DNA of 64,000 nucleotides from Okeania sp. KiyG1 (lineage in GTDB: Bacteria > Cyanobacteriota > Cyanobacteriia > Cyanobacteriales > Microcoleaceae). Within the stretch, counting starts at the first letter, position 1. Each line of letters starts with the position of its first letter. Position numbers and translations under genes: made by a program. Under the pieces are notes generated by a model. The model did not search any database, was not told the DNA's origin, and saw only the letters and a list, made by a program, of their open reading frames with translations. Below, one piece after another: positions 52,701 to 62,127 of the stretch. Location: positions 101,778 to 165,777 of the forward strand of contig NZ_BLZO01000071.1 of assembly GCF_014132355.1 (NCBI RefSeq). Direction: 5' to 3'.

Positions 52701-55326
52701 CAATTAACTGTTCCATTGCCTCAAAGTCACCGCATAGTGAAGCTAATTCCGCAGCCAATTCATGGAACTCTAAACTCATTTCATATTGTCGTAGCCAAGG
52801 TTTTTCACCAAGCAAAAATAAGCCAATGTCGGCATATTCACGACCTGCTTGATAAGCAGTAGCACTTCGGGCTTTACGACAGGCAATTAAATTCAGTTCA
52901 GCAAGTTCATCTCTTTCTTGTTGTGCTGCAATTAATTCAACACCATAATTCAATTGATTGACAATTTCAAATATTCTCTCTTCTCCTTCATCTTCTGGTG
53001 TATTTGTTAATAACAATTGACCAATTTGGAAATGTGTTTCTTTCTTTTGATCTTCAGGAATCAGAGAATAAGCTGCTTGTTGTACACGGTCATGTAAAAA
53101 CTTATAACAGGCAGAAATATGACTGCCTTGAATTGGATTTATTTCTGTCATTGTATCTGTATAAAACTTATAAATTTCTGTGGTAGGTAAAATCAATCCT
53201 TCTTTGAGGGCAACCCATAAATCTGTAGCGGTTTCCACCTCAGAAGTCTGTCTGACAATTGCCAGGGTTTCTAAATCAAATTGGTTGCCAATACAAGCTG
53301 CTAATTTCAGCACATCCTGAGTAGCATAATTTAATTTCTGTAATCTTTTACCAACAAACTCAACTACATCTTCACTAACTGATGCTAGTTTAACTTGAGC
53401 TAGATCGCATTGCCAAAATCCTTCTTCAGAATTAAAATAAATCAGTCTATCTTCATATAATGCTTTCAAAAATTGAGTAGCAAAGAAAGGATTTCCTTGA
53501 GTTTTTTGAGAAACTGCTTTAGTTAATGGTAAGGCTTTTTGTAAAGAACAATATAACGTATCTGCTACTAATTGGTTTAAATCATCTTGTCGCAATGGAG
53601 CTAATGTAATTGTATTAACAATTCCTTGATTTTTATGAATTTCATCTAATGTCAACATCAATGGATGAGCCGGATTAACTTCATTATCTCGATAAGCTCC
53701 AATTAACAATAAATATTGACTATTAGCATCACTCATCAACAGCTTAATTAGGCTCAATGAAGCTGAATCTGCCCATTGTAAATCATCTAAGAAAATGACT
53801 AATGGATGGTCTTTTGTGGTAAAAACCTGAATAAATTTTTGAAACAGTAAATTAAACCGATTTTGTGCCGCAGTTCCTGACAGTTCAACAGCCGCAGGTT
53901 GTTTCCCAATAATTTTTTCGAGTTCGGGAATAACTTCAATAATAACCTGTCCGTTTTCCCCAACTGCTTTTAATATTTTATCTTTCCATTGTTGGAGTTT
54001 GACATCATTTTCACTCAATAATTGCCCCATTAAATCCCGCAACGCTTGTACAAAAGCTGAAAACGGAATATTGCGTTGAAACTGGTCAAATTTCCCTTTA
54101 ATAAAATAGCCCCGTTGACGGACAATCGGTTTATGAACTTCATTGACAATGGCTGTTTTTCCTACCCCAGAATATCCCGCCACCAGCATCATTTCTGAAC
54201 CTCCCCCCAAGAGCGGTCCCCCTTCCGTCCCCCTTACCAAGGGAGAGACCAGCAGATTCTTCGCTTTTATTTCTCCCTTTTGAAAAGAAGAATCAGAAGA
54301 GATAGGATTAGCAACACGCTCAAAAGCATCTAATAATTGTTCAACTTGTTGCTGTCGTCCATAGAGTTTTTCAGGAATAATAAAATGGTCACAAATATCT
54401 CGTTTACCAATTTCAAAGAATTCAATTTTCCCAGTATTTTCTAATTGTTCTAAACAGGTTTCTAAATCTTTTTGAATTCCCCAAGCACTCTGATAACGTT
54501 CTTCAGCATTTTTCGCCATCAACTTCATCACAATCTTAGAGACAACTTCCGGTATCTCTTCCCTATCCCCTAATTTTGGAGGCACTTTAGCAATATGACA
54601 ATGAACTAACTCCATGGCATCAGTGGTTTCAAACGGCAGTTTTCCACTGAATAATTCATACAAAGTCACACCAAAAGAATAAAAATCAGTTCGATAATCA
54701 ATTCCTCGATTCATCCGTCCGGTTTGTTCTGGAGAAATATAACCTAGAGTTCCTTCTAAAATATTAGGATTTTTCAGCACTTGGGTTTCTCTGGGAAGCA
54801 AAGAAGCAATACTAAAGTCAATCAGTTGAATCTCTAAAGTTTGAGGATGAATTAAAATATTTGCAGGTTTAATATCTTTATGAATAATACGATGCTGATA
54901 AAGTCCAGCTAAAATTTCAGCCAGTTTAATTCCAATAGTTAGACATTGACTTAGATTCAGAGAATTATCTTGAGTATGCTCGTCAACAGAAATATAGCCT
55001 TCATCCGCCATAACTAAAATTAAACTATTGCGATAGTTTTCCAGAGCAAGTGGTTGGACAACTCCAGATAAGTCCAGATTCTGTGCGATGGTGTATTGAT
55101 GGCGAAATTGGACGAGTTCATTAAAACTGGGATATTCACTGCGTAATAATTTCAGAATAACAGGTTTGTTGTCTGAAATGTGTTGAGCGCGATAAACTAA
55201 AGATTTTTTTCCTTGGTGAATACATTCAATTGTCTGATAATTTTGTAAGTTTAAAATTTGATTACCCTTCATGGTTTTACTCTTGCTTTTAATTAAAGTT
55301 TTTATAGTTAATTTTTGGTTGAACAT
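49732..55326 (-). CDS. Trifunctional Ser/Thr kinase - AAA ATPase - histidine kinase, copy 2 (intact)
   Basis: This is the only uninterrupted copy (1,864 residues). The protein kinase spans residues 30-290: Lys59, His149-Lys150-Asp151, Asn156, Asp170 in DFS. The repeat-like linker spans about 344-378 (LVSPLVRGTEGGPLLGGG). The AAA/STAND ATPase has Walker A GYSGVGKT (384-391) and Walker [13 protein letters not shown] long helical/TPR-like region follows, then GAF, then a coiled coil (LEQSLTELQQTQVQLVQSEK). HisKA has phosphoacceptor His1607 (GITHEINNP), and HATPase has N-box IIANAID, DNGCGMSDE and GTGLGLSIA. These HstK-type proteins are common in filamentous cyanobacteria and are thought to link eukaryote-type and two-component signalling. 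The cytoplasmic ligand is unknown, and no response regulator is adjacent. The start could also be the Met at residue 19. Confidence 0.92.
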   Translation of the reverse strand: MFNQKLTIKTLIKSKSKTMKGNQILNLQNYQTIECIHQGKKSLVYRAQHISDNKPVILKLLRSEYPSFNELVQFRHQYTIAQNLDLSGVVQPLALENYRNSLILVMADEGYISVDEHTQDNSLNLSQCLTIGIKLAEILAGLYQHRIIHKDIKPANILIHPQTLEIQLIDFSIASLLPRETQVLKNPNILEGTLGYISPEQTGRMNRGIDYRTDFYSFGVTLYELFSGKLPFETTDAMELVHCHIAKVPPKLGDREEIPEVVSKIVMKLMAKNAEERYQSAWGIQKDLETCLEQLENTGKIEFFEIGKRDICDHFIIPEKLYGRQQQVEQLLDAFERVANPISSDSSFQKGEIKAKNLLVSPLVRGTEGGPLLGGGSEMMLVAGYSGVGKTAIVNEVHKPIVRQRGYFIKGKFDQFQRNIPFSAFVQALRDLMGQLLSENDVKLQQWKDKILKAVGENGQVIIEVIPELEKIIGKQPAAVELSGTAAQNRFNLLFQKFIQVFTTKDHPLVIFLDDLQWADSASLSLIKLLMSDANSQYLLLIGAYRDNEVNPAHPLMLTLDEIHKNQGIVNTITLAPLRQDDLNQLVADTLYCSLQKALPLTKAVSQKTQGNPFFATQFLKALYEDRLIYFNSEEGFWQCDLAQVKLASVSEDVVEFVGKRLQKLNYATQDVLKLAACIGNQFDLETLAIVRQTSEVETATDLWVALKEGLILPTTEIYKFYTDTMTEINPIQGSHISACYKFLHDRVQQAAYSLIPEDQKKETHFQIGQLLLTNTPEDEGEERIFEIVNQLNYGVELIAAQQERDELAELNLIACRKARSATAYQAGREYADIGLFLLGEKPWLRQYEMSLEFHELAAELASLCGDFEAMEQLIETVIAQTHTLLEQVNVYRLRIQSNTVQNQLIQAISIGKQFLQKLGITFPEKPTQNDVQQAVAEIGKLMGNREIEDLVHLSIMTDGEKIAILQIAKSILPATYLSGSLLYPLLASLSVKLSIQYGNTEVSASAYVSHGNTTCNMQQDVETGVKFGQLAVQVASQLDAKAIKPEILFMVGTFILHSKSHIKETLPLLQEGYTSGLAVGNQEFAGYSAHGFCLNSFWCGQLLSSLETETHTYLNALLQFNQLIAANWLRIYWQSILNLQGNTEHPSILSGEAFPEAEFLPRLLEAQDFYGLYAFYIYKLMLCYLFGEIESAQNQAVEVKRYLIAAPGMVVEPAFYFYDSLTALATFDSSAAQTSELFQRVEQNQTQLQQHWATHAPMNHQHKVDLVAAEKHRVLDQKLEAIELYDKAIAGAKENEYIQEQALANELAAKFYLEWGKEKFAQAYMIDAYYCYSHWGAKAKIKDLEQRYPQLLAPILEQQKISLNPFKTIASLGNTDSYTKVTVNSNTTGVSDALDFTSIIKASQALSSEIELNQLISQLMQVMMENAGATKGVLILSQLSQLTVQAISTHNTNDNETIYCTEKSIPVEQSLAVPISIINLVKRSLEPLNLDEVSSQPQFASDEYFIPNQPQSLLCLPLCSRGEFLGILYLENNLTAGAFTEQRIEVLKPLCSQAAISLENAQLYQKSQEYAQQLEQSLTELQQTQVQLVQSEKMSALGQMMSGITHEINNPLGFVSGNITQLEEALQDILEHLEIYQQNHPPGEAVTTHAEEIELEYVLADLPEMLAAIKTGVKRIAEISKSMRIFSRSDQQQKVTFDLHEGIDSTLLILKHRLKGNYKRPEINIIKDYGDLPEIIGFPGQLNQVFMNIIANAIDVFDEMSEGRSMTQIKQNPDSITLTTNLDNGTQMVKISIQDNGCGMSDEVKNRIFNHLFTTKEVGKGTGLGLSIARQIVEEKHDGKLSCDSQLGKGTEFVIEIPISTNS

Positions 55327-55467
55327 ACATCTAGTTTAAATCAAAATCTGCTTAACCAACTCAGTGTTGTCACTTATATCATGTCTCTTTAAATAAATAA
55401 CCGCAATAAAAAATTTAGAGAGTAGGGAGTAGCAATACTTTTGAGAAATGGTATAAGTTCAACTCAA
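55327..55467. other. Leader of kinase copy 2 / end of copy 3
   Basis: It contains the conserved kinase leader (CATCTAGTTTAAATCAAAAT and CTTAACCAACTCAGTGTTG) and TATCATGTCTCTTTAAATAA, a MITE-family end. Unlike the other spacers it is only 141 bases. Confidence 0.5.
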
Positions 55468-58428
55468 TTAAGAATTGGTAGAAATAGGAATTTCAATGAC
55501 AAATTCAGTTCCCTTACCCAGTTGTGAATCACAACTTAATTTTCCATCATGTTTTTCTTCCACAATTTGACGAGCGATCGACAGTCCTAAACCTGTTCCT
55601 TTCCCCACTTCTTTAGTTGTAAATAGATGATTAAATATTCGATTTTTCACTTCATCAGACATTCCACAACCATTATCTTGAATGCTAATTTTGACCATTT
55701 GAGTTCCATTGTCTAAATTTGTTGTTAACGTAATACTATCGGGATTTTGCTTTATTTGTGTCATTGAACGTCCTTCGCTCATCTCATCAAACACATCAAT
55801 AGCATTGGCAATAATATTCATAAACACTTGGTTTAACTGCCCTGGAAATCCAATAATTTGTGGCAAATCTCCATAGTCTTTAATAATATTAATTTCTGGA
55901 CGTTTGTAGTTCCCTTTCAAGCGATGTTTGAGAATTAACAAAGTGCTATCAATTCCTTCATGCAAGTCAAAAGTGACTTTTTGCTGTTGATCGCTACGGG
56001 AGAAAATACGCATTGATTTACTAATCTCGGCAATGCGTTTCACCCCTGTTTTTATGGCAGCAAGCATTTCTGGTAAATCTGCTAATACATATTCCAGTTC
56101 AATTTCTTCAGCATGGGTAGTCACAGCTTCCCCTGGTGGATGATTTTGTTGATAGATTTCTAAATGCTCCAGTATATCTTGTAACGCTTCTTCGAGTTGA
56201 GTAATATTACCCGAAACAAAGCCTAATGGATTATTAATTTCATGGGTAATACCAGACATCATTTGCCCTAGAGCTGACATTTTTTCACTTTGAACCAGTT
56301 GCACTTGTGTTTGTTGTAATTCTGTTAAAGACTGTTCTAATTGTTGAGCATATTCTTGAGATTTTTGATACAGTTGAGCATTTTCTAAGGAAATTGCTGC
56401 TTGAGAACACAAGGGTTTCAATACTTCAATTCGTTGTTCAGTAAATGCTCCTGCTGTTAAGTTATTTTCTAAATATAAAATTCCTAAAAATTCTCCACGA
56501 CTGCATAATGGTAAGCATAATAAACTCTGGGGTTGATTTGGGATGAAGTATTCATCAGATGCGAATTGAGGTTGAGATGAAACTTCGTCAAGATTTAGTG
56601 GTTCTAAACTGCGTTTGACTAAGTTAATTATACTGATGGGAACGGCTAAACTCTGTTCAACTGGAATAGATTTTTCAGTGCAATAAATTGTTTCATTATC
56701 ATTGGTATTGTGAGTGGAAATTGCTTGAACTGTTAATTGTGATAGTTGGGATAAGATTAAAACTCCTTTTGTTGCCCCGGCATTTTCCATCATTACTTGC
56801 ATTAATTGAGAGATTAATTGATTGAGTTCAATTTCACTGGATAATGCTTGAGATGCTTTAATGATGCTGGTAAAGTCCAGTGCGTCTGAAACTCCGGTGG
56901 TATTGCTGTTAATTGTGGCTTGAGTGTAACTATCTGTATTTCCTAAACTGGCAATGGTTTTGAAGGGGTTTAGGCTAATTTTTTGTTGTTCTAAAATTGG
57001 TGCTAATAGTTGAGGATAACGTTGTTCTAAGTCTTTGATTTTGGCTTTTGCTCCCCAATGGGAATAGCAATAGTAGGCATCTATCATGTAAGCTTGAGCA
57101 AATTTTTCTTTACCCCATTCTAGATAGAATTTAGCTGCTAATTCGTTAGCTAAAGCTTGTTCTTGGATGTATTCATTTTCTTTTGCACCTGCAATGGCTT
57201 TGTCATAAAGTTCTATTGCTTCTAATTTTTGGTCTAAAACTCGATGTTTTTCTGCTGCGACTAAATCTACTTTATGTTGATGATTCATGGGAGCATATTT
57301 TGCCCAATGCTGTTGCAATTGAGCTTGATTTTGTTCAACTTGCTGGAGTATCTCTGAGTTTTTATTTAATTGTAAATTTGAGGCTACCAAAGCAGTTAAA
57401 GAATCATAGAAATAAAATGCAGGTTCACCCACTGTCCCAGCACCGCCTTTGAAATAATCCCTAACTTCAATTGCATGACTTTGAGCGGATTCAATTTCCC
57501 CGAACAAGTAGCAAAGCATCAGCTTATTTAAATATAAGAAATATAACCCCATGAAGTCACGATCCGAGAGTAGTTGAGGGAGACATTCTGTTTCTTGAAG
57601 CACTTCTCCAGATAATAGACTTGGATACTCACAAACCTCTAGTAAATTTAAAATTGATTGCCAATGAATTCGAGACCAACGAATTGCTGTCAATTGATTC
57701 AATTGCTTCAACTTACTGCAGTAGGCACGAATGACTTGCTCTAAAGTCAAAAGAGGCTGTCCGCACCAAAAAGAATTGAAACAAATATGGTGGGCAGCGT
57801 ATCCAACATATTCCAAGCTGCCAACTTCTAAACCTGCCGTATACCCCTGTTGCAGTAACGGTATAGTTTTTTTGATGTGAGATTTGCGGTGCAAGATAAA
57901 TAGCCCCACCGCGTCGAAGACCTCTGATTTAACTGCTTTGGCATCCAGTTTTGAGACAATCTGGAGTGCTAGCTGACCAAATTTCACCCCTGCCTCAACA
58001 TTTTGATTGACATTACAAGCAATAACACCGTAGCACAGATAAGCAAAAGCTGAAGCTGATGTATTGCCATACTCAGTTGATAGCTTAACTGAGAACATAA
58101 CCAATAATGGAAATAAAGGAGAACCTGAGACATATGCCACTGGCATGATACTACTGGTAGTCTGTAAAATGGTGATTTTCTCTCTATCTATCATAATTGG
58201 CAAATTAAGTAAATCTTCAATTTCTCGGTTTCTAATTAGTTTTTCAATCTCTACAATGCTATTTTGAAGATCATCTGGTGTTACCGTTTCGGGAAAAGTG
58301 ACATCCAACTGCTGTAGGAATTTTAAAGCAATATTAATGGCTTCAGTTATTTGATTCCGAGAAGCATTTGATTGGATTTTAATGTGGTAAACATTAACCC
58401 GGTCTAAGACAGTATGAGTTTGTTGCAA
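55468..58428 (-). CDS. Hybrid kinase copy 3: sensor region, GAF and histidine kinase
   Basis: This C-terminal 986 residues of copy 3 come in two parts. The first 390 or so residues are a central sensor region that differs clearly from copies 1 and 2 (for example FYFYDSLTALVASNLQLNKN). From MNHQHKVDLVAAEKHRV to the end the protein is almost identical to copy 2, with a GAF domain, H-box GITHEINNP and the complete HATPase. DNA identity in that part is also near-perfect, which indicates recent gene conversion or duplication. The true N-terminus lies upstream in other frames: bases 58,430-58,560 are full of single-base differences from copy 1, and the reading frame is lost there. Confidence 0.82.
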   Translation of the reverse strand: MQQTHTVLDRVNVYHIKIQSNASRNQITEAINIALKFLQQLDVTFPETVTPDDLQNSIVEIEKLIRNREIEDLLNLPIMIDREKITILQTTSSIMPVAYVSGSPLFPLLVMFSVKLSTEYGNTSASAFAYLCYGVIACNVNQNVEAGVKFGQLALQIVSKLDAKAVKSEVFDAVGLFILHRKSHIKKTIPLLQQGYTAGLEVGSLEYVGYAAHHICFNSFWCGQPLLTLEQVIRAYCSKLKQLNQLTAIRWSRIHWQSILNLLEVCEYPSLLSGEVLQETECLPQLLSDRDFMGLYFLYLNKLMLCYLFGEIESAQSHAIEVRDYFKGGAGTVGEPAFYFYDSLTALVASNLQLNKNSEILQQVEQNQAQLQQHWAKYAPMNHQHKVDLVAAEKHRVLDQKLEAIELYDKAIAGAKENEYIQEQALANELAAKFYLEWGKEKFAQAYMIDAYYCYSHWGAKAKIKDLEQRYPQLLAPILEQQKISLNPFKTIASLGNTDSYTQATINSNTTGVSDALDFTSIIKASQALSSEIELNQLISQLMQVMMENAGATKGVLILSQLSQLTVQAISTHNTNDNETIYCTEKSIPVEQSLAVPISIINLVKRSLEPLNLDEVSSQPQFASDEYFIPNQPQSLLCLPLCSRGEFLGILYLENNLTAGAFTEQRIEVLKPLCSQAAISLENAQLYQKSQEYAQQLEQSLTELQQTQVQLVQSEKMSALGQMMSGITHEINNPLGFVSGNITQLEEALQDILEHLEIYQQNHPPGEAVTTHAEEIELEYVLADLPEMLAAIKTGVKRIAEISKSMRIFSRSDQQQKVTFDLHEGIDSTLLILKHRLKGNYKRPEINIIKDYGDLPQIIGFPGQLNQVFMNIIANAIDVFDEMSEGRSMTQIKQNPDSITLTTNLDNGTQMVKISIQDNGCGMSDEVKNRIFNHLFTTKEVGKGTGLGLSIARQIVEEKHDGKLSCDSQLGKGTEFVIEIPISTNS

Positions 58429-58501
58429 TGACTACATCAGCATTAACTGCTTCCATCAGCCTCAAAGTCGCCACAGAGTAACGCTAATTCGGCTGGCTAA
58501 G

Positions 58502-58696
58502 TCATGGAACGCTAAACGTTAGTTGATATTGCTGCTTGCCAAGGGTTTTTCCGAGCAAAGATATTCCCGTATTTGCATATTCACGACCAGCTTGATAAGC
58601 TGTTGCACTTCTTGCTTTCCGACAAGCAATTAGATTCAGTTCAGCCAATTCATGGCGTTCTTTCTGTTCAGCAATTAATTCCACACCATAGTTCAA
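58502..58696 (-). pseudogene. Hybrid kinase copy 3 fragment (post-ATPase helix)
   Basis: A short frame ([20 protein letters not shown], then [18 protein letters not shown]) matches copy 1 between the ATPase and the sensor region. It is separated from its neighbours by indels near 58,500 and 58,700. Confidence 0.7.
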
Positions 58697-59295
58697 CTGA
58701 TTAACAATTTCAAATATCCTTTCTTCTTGTTCAGTCTTCTGGTGTATTTGTTCAATAACAACTGACCAATCTTGAAATGTGTCTCTTTCTTTTGGTCTTC
58801 AGGAATCAGAGAATAAGCCGCCTGTTGAATTCGGTCATGTAAAAACTTATAACTGGCTGAGATATGACTACCTTGAACTGGATTTATTTCTGTGGTTGTA
58901 TCTGCATAAAACTTATAAACTTCTGTCGTAGGTAAAATCAATCCTTCTTTGAGGGCAACCCATAAATCTGTAGCGCTTTCCACTTCAGAAGTCTGTCTGA
59001 CAATAGCCAAGGTTTCTAAATCAAATTCATTGCCAATACAAGCAGCAAGTTTGAGGCAATCCTGAGTTACAGAATTTAATTTTTGCAACCGTTTACTCAC
59101 AAATTCAACCACATCTTCACTCACTGCTGCCTGTTTCACTTGAGCTAAGTCGCATTGCCAAAACCCTTCTTCGGGATTAAAATAAATCAGTCTATCTTCA
59201 TACAATGCTTTCAAAAATTGCGTGGCAAAGAAAGGATTTCCTTGAGTTTTTGAGCAACTGCTTGAGTTAATGGAAAGGCTTTTTGTACAGAACAA
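58693..59295 (-). pseudogene. Hybrid kinase copy 3 fragment (ATPase C-part)
   Basis: This frame covers [20 protein letters not shown] to the [20 protein letters not shown] block of the STAND ATPase and winged-helix region, closely matching copy 1. A one-base loss in the T-run near 59,250 puts it out of frame with the Walker A/B piece at 59,211-59,954. Further indels end it near 58,730. Confidence 0.75.
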
Positions 59296-59954
59296 TGTAA
59301 CGTATCTGCCACTAATTTGTTTAAATCATCTTGTTGCAATGGTGCTAATGTAATTGTATTAATAATTCCTTGCTCTTTCTGAATCTCATCCAAAGTTAAC
59401 ATCAAAGGATGAGCCGAATTTACTTCATTATCTCGATAAGCTCCAATTAACAATAAATATTCACTATTACCATCACTCATTAATAGTTTTAATAGATTAA
59501 ATGAAGCCGAATCTGCCCACTGTAAATCATCTAAAAAAATAACTAAGGGATGGTCTTTTGTGGTGAAAACTTGGATGAATTTTTGAAATAATAAATTAAA
59601 CCGATTTTGGGCTGCAGTTCCTGACAGTTCAGCAACAGTAGGTTGAGAACCAATAATCTTTTCCAGTTCGGGGATAACTTCAATAATAACCTGTCCGTTT
59701 TCCCCAACCGCAGCTAATATTTGCTCTTTCCATTGTTGCAATTGAGCATCATTTTCACTTAATAATTGCCCCATTAAATCTCGCAATGCTTGGACAAAAG
59801 CACTGAAAGGAATATTACGTTGAAACTGGTCATATTTTCCCTTAATAAAGTAACCTCTTTGCCGAACAATAGGTTTATGAACTTCATTGACAACTGCTGT
59901 TTTTCCCACCCCAGAATATCCCGCCACCAGCATCATTTCTGAACTTCCCCCCAA
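59211..59954 (-). CDS. Hybrid kinase copy 3 fragment (Walker A and B of the ATPase)
   Basis: It carries [40 protein letters not shown] and, unlike copy 1, an in-frame Walker B ([20 protein letters not shown]), because the A-run here has seven bases. It is nearly identical to copy 1 DNA otherwise. It ends at [13 protein letters not shown] after a one-base loss. It is part of the same broken gene as 60,307-61,173. Confidence 0.78.
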   Translation of the reverse strand: MGGSSEMMLVAGYSGVGKTAVVNEVHKPIVRQRGYFIKGKYDQFQRNIPFSAFVQALRDLMGQLLSENDAQLQQWKEQILAAVGENGQVIIEVIPELEKIIGSQPTVAELSGTAAQNRFNLLFQKFIQVFTTKDHPLVIFLDDLQWADSASFNLLKLLMSDGNSEYLLLIGAYRDNEVNSAHPLMLTLDEIQKEQGIINTITLAPLQQDDLNKLVADTLHCSVQKAFPLTQAVAQKLKEILSLPRNF

Positions 59955-60328
59955 GAGCGATCGCCCTTCCGTCCCCCCTGGTAATCCCTCTCCCGTCCCC
60001 TGTGTAATCCCCCTCCCGTCCCCCTTGGAAAGGGAGGCCAGATGTTGCTTCGCTTTTGTTGAATGGGGAGACCAGCGGATGCTTCGCTTTTGATAGATGG
60101 GGGATTGAGGGGGATTTCTTCCTTTTCAACAGAAAGCTGAGAAGATATAGGATTAGAAACACGCTCAAAGGCATCTAATAATTGTTGAACTTGTTGCTGT
60201 CGTCCATAGAGTTTTTCGGGGATAATAAAATGGTCACAAATATCTCGTTTGCCAATTTCAAAGAATTCAATTTTCCCAGTATTTTCTAATTGTTTTAAAC
60301 AAGTCTCTAAATCTTTTGAATTCCCCAA
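59933..60328 (-). pseudogene. Hybrid kinase copy 3 fragment (kinase-ATPase linker)
   Basis: This frame has the conserved KDLETCLKQLENTGKIEFFE and KLYGRQQQVQQLLDAFERVS, then a linker translated from a G/C-rich dispersed repeat (SIKSEASAGLPIQQKRSNIW, GGGLHRGRERDYQGGRKGD). It is out of frame with the kinase domain by one base in an A-run near 60,315, and with the ATPase after the linker. Confidence 0.72.
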
Positions 60329-61173
60329 GCACTCTGATAACGTTCTTCCGCATTTTTCTCCATCAATTTGAGGATAATATTAGACAGTACTTTGGGATTT
60401 TTTTTTCTATTACTTAAAGAACTAGGCATCTTCGCAATATGACAATGAACTAATTCCATGGCATCTGTTGTTTCAAAGGGCAGTTTTCCACTTAATAATT
60501 CATACAAAGTCACACCAAAAGAATAAAAATCAGTTCGATAATCAATTCCTCGATTCATCCGTCCGGTTTGTTCGGGAGAAATATAAGCTAGAGTTCCTTC
60601 TAAAATATTGGGATTTTTCAGCACTTGGGTTTCTTTTGGCAGGACTGAAGCAATACTAAAATCAATTAGTTGAATCTCTAAAGATTGAGGATGAATTAAA
60701 ATATTTGCGGGTTTAATATCTTTATGAATAATACGATGATGATATAGTTCTGCTAAAATTTCAGTCAGTTTAATTCCTATGGTTAGACATTGACTCAAAC
60801 TCAGAGAATTATCTTTTTTAATATACTCGTCAAGAGAAATATAACCTTCATCCGCCATCACTAAAATTAAACTATTGCGATAGTTTTCCAGAGCTAGGGG
60901 TTGGACAACTCCAGATAAGTTCAGATTCTTTGTGATGGTGTATTGATGGCGAAATTGGACAAGTTCATTAAAACTGGGATATTCACTGCGTAATAATTTC
61001 AGAATAACAGGTTTGTTGTCTGAAATGTGTTGAGCACGATAAACTAAAGATTTTTTGCCTTGATGAATACATTCAATTGTCTGATAATTTTGAAAGTTTA
61101 AAATTTGATGATCGTTCATGGTTTTACTCTTGCTTTTAATTAAAGTTTTTATAGTTAATTTTTGGTTGAACAT
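60307..61173 (-). CDS. Hybrid kinase copy 3: Ser/Thr kinase domain
   Basis: The 288-residue N-terminal piece is, as far as I compared it, identical in protein to copy 1: CIHQGKKSLVYRA, IIHKDIKPANIL, LIDFSIASVLPKE and GTLAYISPEQTGRMNRGID are all present. The frame ends at GIQKI, where copy 1 continues GIQKDLETC, because the A-run at about 60,313 is one base short. On its own it is a complete small kinase domain. The leader is the same as in copies 1 and 2. Confidence 0.82.
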   Translation of the reverse strand: MFNQKLTIKTLIKSKSKTMNDHQILNFQNYQTIECIHQGKKSLVYRAQHISDNKPVILKLLRSEYPSFNELVQFRHQYTITKNLNLSGVVQPLALENYRNSLILVMADEGYISLDEYIKKDNSLSLSQCLTIGIKLTEILAELYHHRIIHKDIKPANILIHPQSLEIQLIDFSIASVLPKETQVLKNPNILEGTLAYISPEQTGRMNRGIDYRTDFYSFGVTLYELLSGKLPFETTDAMELVHCHIAKMPSSLSNRKKNPKVLSNIILKLMEKNAEERYQSAWGIQKI

Positions 61174-62127
61174 ACATCTAGTTTAAATCAAAATCTGCTT
61201 AACCAACTCAGTGTTGTCACTTAATGGTATAATTCAACAATTAATAATTAATAATTAATAATTAATAATTCTATCAAATCCGCCTAATTGCAGATAGATA
61301 CAATAAGGTCATAATCATGATTTTAAGCTATTAGACATCTCCAATAATAAAAAATAAAATCAATTATACTACATAAATTATCAATTATTTCTCCCTACCC
61401 CCTACTCCCTATTCCCTCTTTTCTGGGTCTATTGATTGTGAGGTTATTTAACTGGATTTGATATTACCTCTCCTGGAAAAGAAGAGGATTGACGCGGTAG
61501 GGAATTTTTTTTCTTCTCTTGGTCGATTGGATATGGCGAGGAAACCTCGCCATCCCACCCAACGGGTGCGCTCCGCTACGACCGCTTTTTTCTCCTTTAA
61601 AGGAGAGGCTTTAAACCTTAATTATTCGGTAAGAATTGTAAGAATTATTTTTCTGCCCAACTATGCGCCTAAAATACGCTCCTTTTTGAGCTTGAAGAGC
61701 TGAAAACCAGGCACTTTTTAAAGGCCCCAAAAAGGCACTTATACCAATTTGATAAATGTTTGTTACAAATGGTAGGGACGTTGCATGCAACGTCCCTACG
61801 AAAGAAGGAAGAAGGAAGAAGGAAGAGGGGAAAGGTATTGAAAAAAGGGAAAACAATAGATATAAATATCTAAAATGAACTGGAGAAGCTATTTTGAAGC
61901 ATATCCGATAAAAGTCTATTTTTTGTAGCATTCTTTTTCAAAGTGGTATTATCTTTATATGTCAATGCTTTTAGATTTAATCAGCAAGCCCTAATTAGCC
62001 ATAATAAAAACGTTATTCTGTTATATGATAAATTTATCCCTATTCCCTGTTCCCTATTCCCTATTCCCTATTCCCTAAATTTTTCCGAAGTGGTTATTCA
62101 AAGAGACATGATATAAATTCAACTCAA
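61174..62127. repeat. 954-bp spacer between kinase copies 3 and 4 (duplicate of 48,778-49,731)
   Basis: It reproduces the spacer between copies 1 and 2, offset by 12,396 bases, including the palindrome at 61,773-61,798, the TTAATAA run and the CCCTATT units. I saw no base difference on reading. Confidence 0.7.
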
